Shown piece after piece: positions 46,431 through 56,544 of a DNA stretch of 64,000 bases. Each line of letters starts with the position of its first letter. Position 1 is the stretch's first letter. The notes beneath the pieces were generated by a model. The model did no database searches, was not told the origin of the DNA, and saw only the letters and a list, made by a program, of their open reading frames with translations. Made by a program: the position numbers and the translations under genes. Source of the DNA: an uncultured Roseobacter sp. (GTDB lineage Bacteria > Pseudomonadota > Alphaproteobacteria > Rhodobacterales > Rhodobacteraceae). Where the stretch lies: the NCBI RefSeq assembly GCF_947491795.1, contig NZ_CANLKW010000002.1:236001-300000 (forward strand). Direction: 5' to 3'.

Positions 46431-47423
46431 ATGTATGCACAGATGATCAAATCCACTGGCAAAACAGTGAAATCCCTGGACGAGATGGACCCGCAGGAAC
46501 GTGCCTTTCAGGAACGGATTGATGCAGGCGGCAAGATTGAACCACGCGACTGGATGCCCGAGGGCTATCGCAAAACACTGATCCGCCAGATCGGTCAGCA
46601 CGCCCATTCCGAGATCGTGGGACAACTGCCCGAAGGCAATTGGATCACCCGCGCGCCGACACTGGAACGCAAGGCGATCCTGCTGGCCAAAGTGCAGGAC
46701 GAGGCAGGCCACGGGCTGTACCTCTATTGCGCGGCCGAAACCCTGGGCGTCAGCCGCGATGACCTGACGCGCGATCTGCTTTCGGGCAAAATGAAGTACT
46801 CGTCTATCTTCAATTATCCGACCCTGACATGGGCGGATATGGGGGCCGTCGGCTGGCTGGTCGATGGCGCCGCGATCATGAACCAGGTGCCATTACAGCG
46901 CACGTCATACGGGCCCTATGCCCGCGCCATGGTCCGCATCTGCAAGGAGGAATCCTTTCACCAGCGTCAGGGCTTTGACATCATGATGAAGATGGCCAGC
47001 GGCACAGAGGCCCAGCGAAAAATGGCGCAGGATGCCCTCAACCGCTTCTGGTATCCGTCCCTCATGATGTTCGGGCCGTCGGACGAAAACTCCGTGCATT
47101 CCGCGCAGAACATGGCGTGGAAAATCAAGATGAACACCAATGACGAGCTGCGTCAGAAATTCGTCGACCAGACCGTTCCACAGGCCGAATACCTGGGCCT
47201 TACTGTTCCGGACGCGCATCTGAAATGGAACGAAGAGCGCGGGCATTACGACTTTTCCGAGCCGGACTGGGAGGAATTTTTTGACGTGCTGAATGGCAAC
47301 GGCCCCTGCTCAAAGGAACGGCTGGAAGCACGCAACAAAGCCTGGGATGACGGCGCCTGGGTCCGTGACGGGCTGATGGCACACGCCGAAAAGAAAAAAG
47401 CCCGCAAACTGGCGGCGGAGTAG
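46431..47423 (+). CDS. paaA: Phenylacetyl-CoA epoxidase subunit A
   Basis: Catalytic subunit of the multicomponent di-iron epoxidase that adds oxygen to the ring of phenylacetyl-CoA. The 330-residue product has the ferritin-like ligands: Glu in EIVGQLPE, the EAGH of [12 protein letters not shown], and EESFHQRQ. It is the first of a paaABCDE set with normal order. It starts four bases after the thiolase stop. Confidence 0.97.
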   Translation: MYAQMIKSTGKTVKSLDEMDPQERAFQERIDAGGKIEPRDWMPEGYRKTLIRQIGQHAHSEIVGQLPEGNWITRAPTLERKAILLAKVQDEAGHGLYLYCAAETLGVSRDDLTRDLLSGKMKYSSIFNYPTLTWADMGAVGWLVDGAAIMNQVPLQRTSYGPYARAMVRICKEESFHQRQGFDIMMKMASGTEAQRKMAQDALNRFWYPSLMMFGPSDENSVHSAQNMAWKIKMNTNDELRQKFVDQTVPQAEYLGLTVPDAHLKWNEERGHYDFSEPDWEEFFDVLNGNGPCSKERLEARNKAWDDGAWVRDGLMAHAEKKKARKLAAE

Positions 47424-47427
47424 ACAG

Positions 47428-47712
47428 ATGCAAAATGAATGGCCCCTCTGGGAAGTGTTCATCCGTGGTCAGCATGGTCTGAGCCACCGCCACGTCGGCT
47501 CCCTGCATGCCGCAGACGCCGAAGGCGCAATCAAGAACGCCCGCGATGTATACACCCGCCGGAACGAGGGCGTCAGCATCTGGGTGGTCGAGGCCAGCGC
47601 CATTGCGGCCTCCTCTCCGGATGAGAAGGGGCCACTTTATGAGCCCTCAAACGACAAGATCTACCGCCACCCGACCTTTTACGACATTCCCGATGATGCG
47701 GGGGCGATGTGA
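47428..47712 (+). CDS. paaB: Phenylacetyl-CoA epoxidase subunit B
   Basis: A 94-residue structural subunit of the PaaABCE complex. The family pattern WEVFIRGQHGLSHRHVGSLH near the N-terminus and the ending YRHPTFYDIPDD are clear. It follows paaA by four bases. Its stop overlaps the GTG start of paaC (GTGA). Confidence 0.96.
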   Translation: MQNEWPLWEVFIRGQHGLSHRHVGSLHAADAEGAIKNARDVYTRRNEGVSIWVVEASAIAASSPDEKGPLYEPSNDKIYRHPTFYDIPDDAGAM

Positions 47713-48464
47713 GCGATCCGCTCTTTGAATTCCTGTGCCGCATGGGCGACAACACGCTGGTACTGGGCCACCGGGTGTCCGAATGGTGTGGGACAGCGCC
47801 CGTACTCGAAGAAGACATCGCGCTGGCCAATACCGCACTTGACCTGATTGGCCAGACGACGCTCTGGCTGAACCTCGCAGGTGAGGTTGAGGGCAGGGGC
47901 CGCGACGCGGACGCTTTGGCATTCCGGCGCGACGTCTGGGATTTCCGCAACCTTTTTCTGGTCGAGCAGCCGAACGGCGATTTCGGGCAGACCATGATGC
48001 GCCAGTTTCTTTTTGACAGCTGGCACCGGCTGTATCTGACCGGGCTGACAGAAAGTTCCGATGCACGGATCAGCGCCATCGCTGAAAAATCACTCAAGGA
48101 AGTGAGCTACCACCTGGACCGCGCCACCGACACGGTCATCGGTCTGGGCGACGGGACCGAAGAAAGCCATGCGCGGATGCAGGCAGCGCTCGACCGCCTG
48201 TGGCCCTTTGTGGGCGAGATGTTCGCAGGCGATGCCGTCGATGCGGCCCTGGCCCGGCAGGGCACAGCGCCCGACCCGGCAAAGCTGCGATCAGGTTTTG
48301 ATGAGCAGGTCGGCAAGGTCCTGGCCGAGGCAACGCTTGTCCGGCCCGACAGCGATTTCGCACACAAGGGCGGGAAAACCGGCACCCGGCATTCAGAACA
48401 TCTGGGTCACATGCTGGCTCAGATGCAGTGGCTGCAACGTGCCTATCCGGATGCCACATGGTAG
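47709..48464 (+). CDS. paaC: Phenylacetyl-CoA epoxidase subunit C
   Basis: A 251-residue ferritin-like subunit that pairs with PaaA but has lost the di-iron ligands in the family. Start is GTG in a 4-base overlap with paaB. Conserved parts include DNTLVLGHRVSEWCG and EVSYHLDRATDTVIGLGDGT in the C-terminal half. The stop overlaps the paaD start by seven bases. Confidence 0.96.
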   Translation: MSDPLFEFLCRMGDNTLVLGHRVSEWCGTAPVLEEDIALANTALDLIGQTTLWLNLAGEVEGRGRDADALAFRRDVWDFRNLFLVEQPNGDFGQTMMRQFLFDSWHRLYLTGLTESSDARISAIAEKSLKEVSYHLDRATDTVIGLGDGTEESHARMQAALDRLWPFVGEMFAGDAVDAALARQGTAPDPAKLRSGFDEQVGKVLAEATLVRPDSDFAHKGGKTGTRHSEHLGHMLAQMQWLQRAYPDATW

Positions 48465-48925
48465 TCGAAAAGCCTTTGACAGAGACTGTATGGGCATGGC
48501 TCGACGCTGTGCCCGACCCGGAAATTCCGGTCATCAGTCTGGTCGATCTGGGGATCATCCGCGACGTCTCGTGGCAGGACGACACGCTGGAGGTCACCGT
48601 AACACCGACCTACTCCGGCTGCCCGGCGACGCGGATCATCAACCTTGATATCGAAACGGCACTGCGCGATCAGGGGATCGAAAAACTGCGTCTGAAAACA
48701 CAGCTGTCCCCGGCCTGGACGACCGACTGGCTGACCGCACGGGGTCGCGAACGGCTCGAATCCTATGGCATTGCCCCGCCCCAGCCTGCAGGAGGCCCCG
48801 CGCACTGCCCGCAGTGCAAATCCGGCAACGTGGAACGGATCAGCCAGTATGGTTCTACCCCCTGCAAGGCCCAGTGGCGCTGCTGCGACTGTCTTGAACC
48901 CTTTGATTATTTCAAGTGCATCTGA
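48458..48925 (+). CDS. paaD: Phenylacetate degradation protein PaaD (DUF59)
   Basis: A 155-residue protein thought to help assemble Fe-S clusters for the epoxidase reductase. The N-terminal DUF59 fold has VPDPEIPVISLVDLGIIRDV and a Cys in YSGCPATR. The C-terminal zinc-ribbon-like tail has CPQC and CCDC pairs. The ATG at 48458 overlaps paaC by seven bases; earlier in-frame codons lie within paaC. Confidence 0.95.
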   Translation: MVVEKPLTETVWAWLDAVPDPEIPVISLVDLGIIRDVSWQDDTLEVTVTPTYSGCPATRIINLDIETALRDQGIEKLRLKTQLSPAWTTDWLTARGRERLESYGIAPPQPAGGPAHCPQCKSGNVERISQYGSTPCKAQWRCCDCLEPFDYFKCI

Positions 48926-48926
48926 C

Positions 48927-49991
48927 ATGGCCAGATTTCATACACTGACAGTGACCAACATCCATCACACCATCCGTGACGCCGTTGTGCTGACACTGCA
49001 GCCTGATGCGCCCGACGCTTTCCGGTTCACGCAGGGCCAGTACCTGACGTTTCGCCGCGATTTCGACGGCACAGAACTGCGGCGCAACTACTCGGTCTGT
49101 TCGGGCCTGGATGACGGCGTTCTGCAGGTGGGCATCAAACGGGTTGAGGACGGCGCCTTTTCCACCTTTGCCAATACCGCTCTCAGGGTCGGTGACACAC
49201 TGGAGGCGATGCCGCCACAGGGCGCGTTTTTCACCGCGTTAGAGCCGGAAAAGGCGAAAAACTATCTTGGTTTTGCCGGTGGCTCGGGCATCACGCCAGT
49301 GTTGTCGATCCTGAAAACCGTATTGGTCCGCGAGCCTCATTCAACCTTTACGCTGGTCTATGCCAACCGGGCCGTGAACACGATCATGTTCCGCGAGGAG
49401 CTGGAGGACCTGAAAAACCGTTTTATGGGGCGGCTGACGATTATCCACATTCTGGAATCCGGGCAAGACATAGAGCTTTTCACCGGGCGCGTGGATCAGG
49501 ACAAATGCACAGCCCTTTTTGAGCACTGGATCGACGTATCAGGCGTGGACACCGCCTTTATCTGCGGGCCGGAGCCGATGATGCTGGCCATTGCCGACAG
49601 TCTGAAACTGCACGGGTTAGCGCCTGATCAGATCAGAATGGAGCTCTTTTCGGAAAGCCAGCAGGGCCGGCTGGCACGACAGGAGCTGGCCGCCCGCACC
49701 GCTGACCAGCCCGGCACCCAGGCCCGTATCACCGTCGAGGGGGTCACCCGGTCTTTCACCATGCCCAAAGATCAGTCCGTTCTGGAGGCCGCACTGTACA
49801 ATGCGCTGGATGCTCCGTTTGCCTGCAAGGCGGGCGTCTGCTCTACCTGCAAGGCGCGGGTTCTGGAAGGGGAATACGAAATGCTCAGCAATCATGCGCT
49901 CGAAGACTATGAGGTAGAACAGGGTATGGTGCTGACCTGCCAGTGTTATCCCCTGGGCGACAGCATCACCGTGGAATACGACACGCATTAG
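48927..49991 (+). CDS. paaE: Phenylacetyl-CoA epoxidase reductase subunit E
   Basis: A 354-residue reductase passing electrons from NADPH to the epoxidase. Order: FAD domain (RRNYSVCSG), NAD(P) domain (FAGGSGITPVLSI, ICGPEPMM), and a plant-type 2Fe-2S domain (CKAGVCSTCKARV with a late CQCYPL). The ATG at 48927 lies one base after the paaD stop region. The gene ends 10 bases before paaZ. Confidence 0.96.
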   Translation: MARFHTLTVTNIHHTIRDAVVLTLQPDAPDAFRFTQGQYLTFRRDFDGTELRRNYSVCSGLDDGVLQVGIKRVEDGAFSTFANTALRVGDTLEAMPPQGAFFTALEPEKAKNYLGFAGGSGITPVLSILKTVLVREPHSTFTLVYANRAVNTIMFREELEDLKNRFMGRLTIIHILESGQDIELFTGRVDQDKCTALFEHWIDVSGVDTAFICGPEPMMLAIADSLKLHGLAPDQIRMELFSESQQGRLARQELAARTADQPGTQARITVEGVTRSFTMPKDQSVLEAALYNALDAPFACKAGVCSTCKARVLEGEYEMLSNHALEDYEVEQGMVLTCQCYPLGDSITVEYDTH

Positions 49992-50000
49992 GGAGGCATC

Positions 50001-52043
50001 ATGCCCAAAGACAGCGCGCTGACCGAGGTTCACAGCTTTGCCGCTGGGCAATGGATCGCACCGGGCGCAGGCGCGCGGACCATCGCCAGTGCCATCACCG
50101 GCATGCCGATCTGCACCGCCGGAAATGACGCGCTGGACACGGACGCTATGCTGGACTGGGCACGTGCGTCCGGTGGTCCTGCCCTCAGGACGATGACCTT
50201 TCACGACCGCGCGCGCATGGTCAAAGCGCTGGCTCTGTTTCTCAGGGAGCACCGGCAGATCCTCTATGACCTGAGCTTTGACACCGGGGCTACACAAAAA
50301 GATCACCTGATCGACATCGACGGCGGCATCGGGACCATGCTGGTCTTTGCCTCCAAAGCCCGGCGCGAAATGCCCGACGGTCATGTCTATATCGACGGCG
50401 CCACAGAACAGCTCAGCCGCTCCGGGCAGTTCATGGGGCAGCATATCGCAGTACCGCTCAGGGGTGTCGCCGTACAGATCAACGCCTTTAACTTCCCGGT
50501 CTGGGGCATGCTGGAAAAACTTGCGCCTGCCCTGCTCGCGGGGGTGCCTTCGATCGTGAAACCGGCGACAGCGACCTGCTATGTGACAGAGGCCTGTGTC
50601 CGTCTGATCCTGCAGAGCGGACTGCTGCCCGACGGCGCGCTGCAGCTGGTCACGGGCGGTCTGGGCAATATGCTCGATCACCTGGACTGCCAGGATGTGG
50701 TCAGCTTTACCGGCTCGGCGGATACCGCGCTGAAACTGCGCGCCAACCCGCATCTTATGGCGCAGTCCACCCGGTTCATGGCCGAACAGGACAGCCTGAA
50801 TGCGTCGGTTATGGGACATGATGCGATACCGGGCACGCCTGAATTTGACCTCTTTGTCAAAGAAGTGAGCCGTGAGATGACCGTGAAGGCCGGGCAGAAA
50901 TGCACGGCAGTCCGGCGGATCCTCGTCCCCAGGGCTCTTGAGGATGCTGTGATCAGCGCCCTGTCCGAAAGACTGCAAAAAACCACCATCGGCGATCCCC
51001 GTCTGGATGACGTACGGATGGGCGCGCTGGTCTCTGCCGCCCAGAAACGCGATGTACTGGAAAAAGCAGCATGCATTGCCAGCGAAGCGGAACGTGTCAC
51101 GGGCGACCCTGAAGCCTTTACCATTATCGGGGAAACGGTACAGAACGGCGCGTTTCTGCCGCCAATGCTGTTTCACTGCTCTGACCCCGACGCGGCCCGG
51201 CATGTGCATGACACCGAAGCATTTGGTCCGGTGGCCACGGTGATGGGATACACGGATACGGATCATGCGATCCGGCTGCTGAACAGGGGCCGGGGTTCAC
51301 TGGTGGCATCGGTAATCACCGGCGACACAGAGGTTGCGCGGGATATTGCGCTGGGGGCTGCTGCCTTTCACGGTCGCCTTTATTTCAACAACCGCACTTC
51401 TATGGCCGAGTCGACGGGCCATGGCGCACCCCTGCCGCATATGATCCACGGCGGCCCGGGACGCGCGGGCGGCGGTGAGGAGTTGGGCGGTGTCCGCGGT
51501 GTATTGCACTATATGCAGCGCACCGCCCTTCAGGGCAGCCCTGACATTCTGACCGGCATCACAGGCAGGTGGACGCCCGGCGCGCAGGAGATAACAAAAG
51601 AAGCGCATCCGTTCACCCGACCCTTTGGGGACCTGGCCATTGGCGAGACCCTGAATGCAGGCCCGCGCACTGTGACCGTGGAAGACATCGAAACCTTTGC
51701 GCATTTCACCGGTGACACCTTCTATGCCCACATGGATGAGGAGGCCGCGGCCGCCAATCCCTTTTTTCCGGGGCGGGTGGCTCACGGTTATCTGCTGCTG
51801 AGTTTCGCCGCCGGGATGTTTGTACAGCCAGACCCGGGCCCGGTGCTTGCCAACACCGGCCTGGACAATCTGCGCTTTAAGGCCCCGGTTGTGCCTGGCG
51901 ATGCCATTTCCGTGCGTCTGACCGTCAGGGCCAAAACGCCGCGCAACACCGAGTATGGCGAGGTCCGCTGGCATGTCACTCTGACCAATCAGGAGGCGGC
52001 AATCGTGGCTGAGTATGAGCTGCTTACTATGAATGCCTTCTGA
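50001..52043 (+). CDS. paaZ: Oxepin-CoA hydrolase / semialdehyde dehydrogenase PaaZ
   Basis: A 680-residue bifunctional enzyme that opens the oxepin-CoA ring and oxidises the resulting aldehyde. The aldehyde dehydrogenase half (about 1-525) keeps Glu262 (AEQDSLN) and Cys301 (GQKCTAVR), which match Glu256 and Cys295 of the E. coli enzyme. The MaoC hydratase half keeps Asp572 and His577 (TGDTFYAH). Both activities are therefore expected. In roseobacters that make tropone-type compounds a second PaaZ lacks the dehydrogenase function; this copy is not of that type. GGGAGG lies upstream of the ATG. It overlaps paaX by 11 bases. Confidence 0.97.
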   Translation: MPKDSALTEVHSFAAGQWIAPGAGARTIASAITGMPICTAGNDALDTDAMLDWARASGGPALRTMTFHDRARMVKALALFLREHRQILYDLSFDTGATQKDHLIDIDGGIGTMLVFASKARREMPDGHVYIDGATEQLSRSGQFMGQHIAVPLRGVAVQINAFNFPVWGMLEKLAPALLAGVPSIVKPATATCYVTEACVRLILQSGLLPDGALQLVTGGLGNMLDHLDCQDVVSFTGSADTALKLRANPHLMAQSTRFMAEQDSLNASVMGHDAIPGTPEFDLFVKEVSREMTVKAGQKCTAVRRILVPRALEDAVISALSERLQKTTIGDPRLDDVRMGALVSAAQKRDVLEKAACIASEAERVTGDPEAFTIIGETVQNGAFLPPMLFHCSDPDAARHVHDTEAFGPVATVMGYTDTDHAIRLLNRGRGSLVASVITGDTEVARDIALGAAAFHGRLYFNNRTSMAESTGHGAPLPHMIHGGPGRAGGGEELGGVRGVLHYMQRTALQGSPDILTGITGRWTPGAQEITKEAHPFTRPFGDLAIGETLNAGPRTVTVEDIETFAHFTGDTFYAHMDEEAAAANPFFPGRVAHGYLLLSFAAGMFVQPDPGPVLANTGLDNLRFKAPVVPGDAISVRLTVRAKTPRNTEYGEVRWHVTLTNQEAAIVAEYELLTMNAF

Positions 52044-52809
52044 GGACCTGAGCCTTTGGATCTCTGCGCTGGCAGAGCTTGGTGGGCAACGGGTCTGGTC
52101 GCTGCTGGTTTCTGTTTTCGGAGACCTGGCGCGCGACGAGGGCGCATCCGTTGACGGGCCCGTTCTGTCCGACATCATGACCGCCATGGGCGTCCGCCCG
52201 GAGGCAACACGTGTCGCGCTGCACCGTCTGCGCAAGGACGGCTGGATCACTTCTGCCAAGTCCGGACGCATCAGCCGTCACAGCCTGACAGCATACGGCC
52301 GCAAAGAAACTATCGCCGCCAGCGGGCGCATCTATGCAAAACCGGCAGACTTCACCGAAGACTGGCAGGTTATTATCACCGACGGAACCGAGGCGCGCGA
52401 TCACCTGCGTGTGGCAGGTTTTGTGCAGCTGTCGCCGCGTGTATACGCCGGGAGCGCGACAGCGAAAGCGCCCGTTGGTACCCTGATCCTCACCGGGGAC
52501 ACTGTGCCGGACTGGGCGAAGAACGCCATTTTGCCAGAGCGTCTGATCAGGGAATATCAGGCTCTGTACACACAGTTAGAGACGATATCTACGGCGGCTG
52601 ACCCCGCCCTGGACATGCCACCGCTTGAACGTGCTGTTCTGCGTTGCCTGCTTGTCCACACCTGGCGGCGCCTGCTGCTGCGCCATCCCGAGCTGCCACC
52701 GGCTCTGTGCCCGGAGGGCTGGAAAGGGCACGAGTGCAGGCGACTGGTGACGCAACTGCTGACGCGGATTTCGCGGCCCTCGCTGTCAGAACTTGGCGCA
52801 GGGCGGTGA
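52033..52809 (+). CDS. paaX: PaaX-family transcriptional regulator
   Basis: A 258-residue regulator of the PaaX family; in E. coli PaaX represses the paa genes and is released by phenylacetyl-CoA. The N-terminal winged helix (about 20-90, with ATRVALHRLRKDGWI) and the C-terminal PaaX_C region (about 160-245) are present. It starts 11 bases inside paaZ, so it is translated with the operon it probably controls. Confidence 0.92.
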   Translation: MPSEDLSLWISALAELGGQRVWSLLVSVFGDLARDEGASVDGPVLSDIMTAMGVRPEATRVALHRLRKDGWITSAKSGRISRHSLTAYGRKETIAASGRIYAKPADFTEDWQVIITDGTEARDHLRVAGFVQLSPRVYAGSATAKAPVGTLILTGDTVPDWAKNAILPERLIREYQALYTQLETISTAADPALDMPPLERAVLRCLLVHTWRRLLLRHPELPPALCPEGWKGHECRRLVTQLLTRISRPSLSELGAGR

Positions 52810-52854
52810 AACCGCAGCCTTTCGCACTTACATAAGGTTAGCTATAGGGATGCC

Positions 52855-53469
52855 ATGACACACTCAGTATACAAAAATGACCTGCCGGATGACCTGGACC
52901 TTGGACCGGTTGTCGCCATCGACTGCGAAACCATGGGGCTGAACCCGCACCGCGACAGGCTCTGTGTCGTGCAGCTGTCCGGGGGCGATGGTAAGGCACA
53001 TCTGGTGCAGATCAGCATAGGCCAGACAGAGGCACCGAACCTGTGCCGTTTGCTGGAAGATCCCGCCGTTCTGAAGCTTTTCCATTTCGGCCGCTTCGAC
53101 ATCGCGGCCATGCTCCATGCGTTCGGTGCAACGGCTGCACCGGTCTATTGCACCAAAATCGCCAGCCGTCTTGTGCGGACCTTTACCGACCGTCATGGCC
53201 TGGCAAAGCTTTTACAGGAGTTGCTGTCTGTCGATATCTCAAAACAGCAGCAGTCCAGCGACTGGGGTGCCGACACACTGACGGATGCCCAGGTGGAGTA
53301 TGCGGCATCGGACGTGTTGTATCTGCACCAGCTGCGGGAAGCGCTGAACATCATGCTCGAACGCGAGGGCAGAATGGAGATGGCGCAGGCCTGTTTTGAT
53401 TTTCTGCCGATGCGCGCCCGGCTGGATCTGGCCGGATGGCCGGATACGGATATTTTTGCCCATTCATGA
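52855..53469 (+). CDS. RNase D-like 3'-5' exonuclease (catalytic domain only)
   Basis: A 204-residue DEDD-type exonuclease: Asp and Glu in AIDCETMGL, Asp in FHFGRFDIAAM, and YAASDVLYL for the last Asp with its Tyr. It lacks the HRDC domains of full RNase D, so it is the short alphaproteobacterial form. It begins a tight run with kdsD and the lpt genes, and the kdsD start overlaps its stop by four bases. Confidence 0.93.
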   Translation: MTHSVYKNDLPDDLDLGPVVAIDCETMGLNPHRDRLCVVQLSGGDGKAHLVQISIGQTEAPNLCRLLEDPAVLKLFHFGRFDIAAMLHAFGATAAPVYCTKIASRLVRTFTDRHGLAKLLQELLSVDISKQQQSSDWGADTLTDAQVEYAASDVLYLHQLREALNIMLEREGRMEMAQACFDFLPMRARLDLAGWPDTDIFAHS

Positions 53470-54428
53470 AAACGCCCTTTATTGATACCGCGCGCCGGGT
53501 GATACGCGCCGAGGCTGACGCGCTTATTCAGCTGGCTGACGCTCTGGATGGCCGGTTCCGGGATGCGGTTGACCTTTTGCTCAACAGCAAAGGACGGGTC
53601 ATTGTCACCGGCATCGGTAAATCCGGTCACATCTCGCGCAAGATTGCAGCAACTCTGGCCAGTACCGGCACGCCCGCACAGTTTGTGCATCCGGCAGAAG
53701 CCAGTCATGGCGATCTGGGTATGATTACCCCGGCTGACGTGGTGCTGGCGATTTCCAATTCCGGAGAAGCGCCAGAGCTGGCCAACCTCGTGGCGTATTC
53801 ACGGCGCTATGACATCCCATTGCTGGGGATCACCAGGAACGAACAGAGCAGCCTGGGGCGCCAGTGTGATGTCTGCCTCCTTCTGCCCTCGCTGGGAGAG
53901 GCCTGCGGCACCGGCGTCGTTCCCTCGAATTCCACAACGATGACGCTGGCGCTTGGCGACGCACTGGCAATCGCGCTGATGGAGCACCGCGAATTCACCC
54001 CTGAAAATTTCCGTGACTTTCACCCTGGCGGTAAACTGGGCGCCCAGCTCAGCCGCGTGGAAGACCTGATGCACACAGGCGATGCGCTGCCGCTGGTGTC
54101 CGAAGATGTCCCCGTTGCCGCGGCACTCGCCGTAATCGGGCAAAAAGGCTTTGGCGTCGTGGCTGTGACCAGCGAGGCCGGCAAACTGACAGGCATCATC
54201 ACCAACGGCGACATTGGCCGCCACCTGGACAAACTGGCCGATGCCTGTGCGCGCGATATCATGACCCCCTCGCCGGTCACCATCGCCCCGAATGATCTTG
54301 CAGAAAAAGCCGTCAGCGTGATGAACGCGCGCCAGATCACCTGCCTGCTCGTTGTGCACCCGGACGCGCCCGATACTGTCGCCGGTCTCATTCACATTCA
54401 CGACTGCCTGCGCGTCGGGCTCGGGTGA
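53466..54428 (+). CDS. kdsD: Arabinose-5-phosphate isomerase
   Basis: Converts ribulose 5-phosphate to arabinose 5-phosphate, the first step of Kdo synthesis for LPS. The 320-residue product has a SIS domain (about 30-165, GIGKSGHISRKIAATLASTG) and two CBS domains (about 205-320). The ATG at 53466 gives an ATGA overlap with the exonuclease gene. The lptC, lptA and lptB genes follow directly, so LPS precursor synthesis and transport are co-expressed. Confidence 0.96.
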   Translation: MKTPFIDTARRVIRAEADALIQLADALDGRFRDAVDLLLNSKGRVIVTGIGKSGHISRKIAATLASTGTPAQFVHPAEASHGDLGMITPADVVLAISNSGEAPELANLVAYSRRYDIPLLGITRNEQSSLGRQCDVCLLLPSLGEACGTGVVPSNSTTMTLALGDALAIALMEHREFTPENFRDFHPGGKLGAQLSRVEDLMHTGDALPLVSEDVPVAAALAVIGQKGFGVVAVTSEAGKLTGIITNGDIGRHLDKLADACARDIMTPSPVTIAPNDLAEKAVSVMNARQITCLLVVHPDAPDTVAGLIHIHDCLRVGLG

Positions 54429-54434
54429 CGCGGG

Positions 54435-55043
54435 ATGCAGGGGGACCGGTATTCACAGTGGGTTGCCTGGCTGAAAGTTGCCCTGCCACTGATGGCGCTT
54501 GGTATTCTGTCCACTCTGTTTTTGCTGTCGCGATCCGTAAACCCGACCAGTTCAATTCCCTTTGCGGATGAGGATGTGCAGACCAGACTGGCCAACCAGC
54601 AGGTCAGCGGGCCCTATTATTCCGGAACGACAGCTGACGGTGACCAGATCGCGTTTATTGCAGAGACGGTCACTAGCCCGCAGGCGCTGGTGGGCGAGAC
54701 GCGGGCCGAGGATGTCTTTGTCCGGATCGATATGATCAACGGCACCGGTGTCACCGTAAAATCCAACAGTGCCTCTGTGCAGCTGTCCGAAGACGTGGCG
54801 GAGCTGACCGGAAATGTTGTTCTGACCACATCGCAAGGATATCAGGTGCGCAGCCAGTTGCTGACAGCACGGGTCACCGAACTGGACGTCAGATCACCCG
54901 AAACCGTGTCTGCGGTCACCCCCGGCGGCGATCTGGTGGCGGGCGCAATGCACCTGCGCGCCACTGGTCCGGACAACAACGCCCAAATGGTTTTCACAAA
55001 TGGTGTTAAACTGCTATATCAGCCCAAAGAGGTGAAAGATTAA
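54435..55043 (+). CDS. lptC: LPS transport protein LptC
   Basis: A bitopic inner-membrane protein that passes LPS from the LptBFG motor to LptA. The 202-residue product has one N-terminal helix (about 14-35) and a periplasmic beta-jellyroll with repeated short strands (about 60-190). Sequence conservation in this family is low; position between kdsD and lptA supports the call. It starts six bases after kdsD. Confidence 0.9.
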   Translation: MQGDRYSQWVAWLKVALPLMALGILSTLFLLSRSVNPTSSIPFADEDVQTRLANQQVSGPYYSGTTADGDQIAFIAETVTSPQALVGETRAEDVFVRIDMINGTGVTVKSNSASVQLSEDVAELTGNVVLTTSQGYQVRSQLLTARVTELDVRSPETVSAVTPGGDLVAGAMHLRATGPDNNAQMVFTNGVKLLYQPKEVKD

Positions 55044-55047
55044 CCCC

Positions 55048-55539
55048 GTGAATGTTTCAAGACTGATTGCCATTTCCCTGACCGTTCTGGTTTCTGCAAC
55101 ATCGCTCAGCGCCCAGGGTGCGCAGGTTGCTTTTGGATCTCTGCAGCAATCCAAAGACCTGCCTGTTGAGGTCACCGCGGACAATCTGGCCGTTGATCAG
55201 GAAACAGGATCAGCCGTTTTCACCGATAATGTTGTGATTTCGCAGGGTGAAATGCGCCTGTCCGCGCCACGTGTTCTGGTGGTCTACAAAGAAGAAACAC
55301 AAGGCATTGAGCGGCTCGAGGCGACCGGCGGTGTGACTCTGGTATCGGGTGAGGATGCGGCAGAATCACAGGTTGCGAATTATGACATCGACAACGGTTC
55401 GATTGTCATGACAGGCGATGTGCTGCTGGTTCAGGGTGCTGCTGTTTTGTCCGCGGACAAGATGACAGTCCAGCTCGATGAGGGAACCGCCCGCATGACC
55501 GGGAACATCAGAACTGTTCTGCAAACCGGCGAAAACTGA
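55048..55539 (+). CDS. lptA: LPS transport protein LptA (OstA-like)
   Basis: A 163-residue periplasmic bridge protein carrying LPS toward the outer membrane. A signal peptide spans about 1-24 (ending SLSAQG). The mature protein is an OstA/LptA jellyroll with the pattern VEVTADNLAVDQETGSAVF and NVVISQGEMRLSAPRV. Start is GTG. The stop and the lptB start share one base (TGATG). Confidence 0.94.
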   Translation: MNVSRLIAISLTVLVSATSLSAQGAQVAFGSLQQSKDLPVEVTADNLAVDQETGSAVFTDNVVISQGEMRLSAPRVLVVYKEETQGIERLEATGGVTLVSGEDAAESQVANYDIDNGSIVMTGDVLLVQGAAVLSADKMTVQLDEGTARMTGNIRTVLQTGEN

Positions 55540-56297
55540 TGACCCGGCCGGAGCTCACCGTGGCAGAAGGATCCGCAGGCCTGCGGGTCGAGCATCTGCG
55601 CAAATCCTACCGCCGCAAAACCGTCATCCGCGACTTTTCCATGTATCTGGAACGCGGCGAAGTGGCGGCCCTGCTGGGCCCCAACGGTTCGGGCAAGACA
55701 ACGACTTTTTACGCGATTGCCGGCCTGGTGACACCCGAAGGCGGGTCCGTCACCATCGATGGTCAGGACGTCACGAGACTGCCGATGTACCGGCGGGCGC
55801 AGATGGGTATCGGATACCTGCCGCAGGAGATGAGCATTTTCCGCGGTCTTTCTGTTCAGGACAATATCTCTGCGATTCTGGATATTGCTGAAAAAGACAG
55901 ACACAAACGACGTGAGCGGCTCGAAGAACTGCTCAGCGAGTTCTCTATCGAGCACCTGCGGCGCGCGCCGGCGCTGGCACTGTCGGGAGGGGAGCGGCGG
56001 CGCGTCGAAATCGCCAGATCGCTGGCCGCTAACCCGCGTTACCTGCTGCTGGACGAACCCTTTGCCGGGGTCGATCCGATCTCTGTGGGCGATATCCGGC
56101 ATCTGGTTGCAGACCTGAAAAAACGCGGGATCGGCGTGCTGATCACAGATCACAACGTCCGGGAAACGCTGGAGATTGTTGACCGCGCATATATCCTGCA
56201 CGAAGGCCAGGTGCTGATGTCGGGCACCCCGGATGATGTGGTTCAGAACGAAAACGTCAGACGTGTTTACCTGGGTGACAACTTTCGTATTTCTTAA
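55539..56297 (+). CDS. lptB: LPS export ABC transporter ATPase LptB
   Basis: A 252-residue ATPase that powers LPS extraction. Walker A (GPNGSGKTTTFY), signature (LSGGERRRVEIARSL), Walker B (LLDEPFAGVDP) and the switch His (ITDHNVRETL) are present. An extra 20 residues or so precede the usual N-terminus. It ends the kdsD-lptCAB run and is followed by a terminator. rpoN, which follows lptB in many Proteobacteria, is absent here. Confidence 0.97.
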   Translation: MTRPELTVAEGSAGLRVEHLRKSYRRKTVIRDFSMYLERGEVAALLGPNGSGKTTTFYAIAGLVTPEGGSVTIDGQDVTRLPMYRRAQMGIGYLPQEMSIFRGLSVQDNISAILDIAEKDRHKRRERLEELLSEFSIEHLRRAPALALSGGERRRVEIARSLAANPRYLLLDEPFAGVDPISVGDIRHLVADLKKRGIGVLITDHNVRETLEIVDRAYILHEGQVLMSGTPDDVVQNENVRRVYLGDNFRIS

Positions 56298-56326
56298 CGC
56301 GTACTGAGCTGCGTTAACCATTTTTT
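56294..56326 (+). terminator. Rho-independent terminator after lptB
   Basis: TTAACGC (56294-56300, containing the lptB stop) pairs with GCGTTAA (56311-56317) around a 10-base loop, and six T residues follow at 56321-56326. It separates the lpt genes from hpf. Confidence 0.75.
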
Positions 56327-56491
56327 CAGTAAAATCAGTGGTGTTTTATTTGACTCCTTGCCGCCTTTTCGGGCTCAATGGGGACATGTCATGTATCCGG
56401 CTCTGTCTTTTGGATCATCGCCCCGCGCAGCAGGGAGTAAAGGACAACAACCTGGCCACAGGCTATTTTCTGAATATCCGTTAAAGTTCGT

Positions 56492-56511
56492 TCCGGTATG
56501 TCTGTACCGGA
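56492..56511. promoter_or_regulatory. Inverted repeat in the hpf upstream region
   Basis: TCCGGTA (56492-56498) and TACCGGA (56505-56511) are a perfect 7-base inverted repeat around TGTCTG, 34 bases before the hpf ATG. It could be an operator, or a hairpin in the hpf leader. The rest of the 247-base gap after lptB holds no recognisable gene. Confidence 0.45.
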
Positions 56512-56544
56512 TGCTGGCGGAGTTCGTTACACGAAGGAGAAAAT

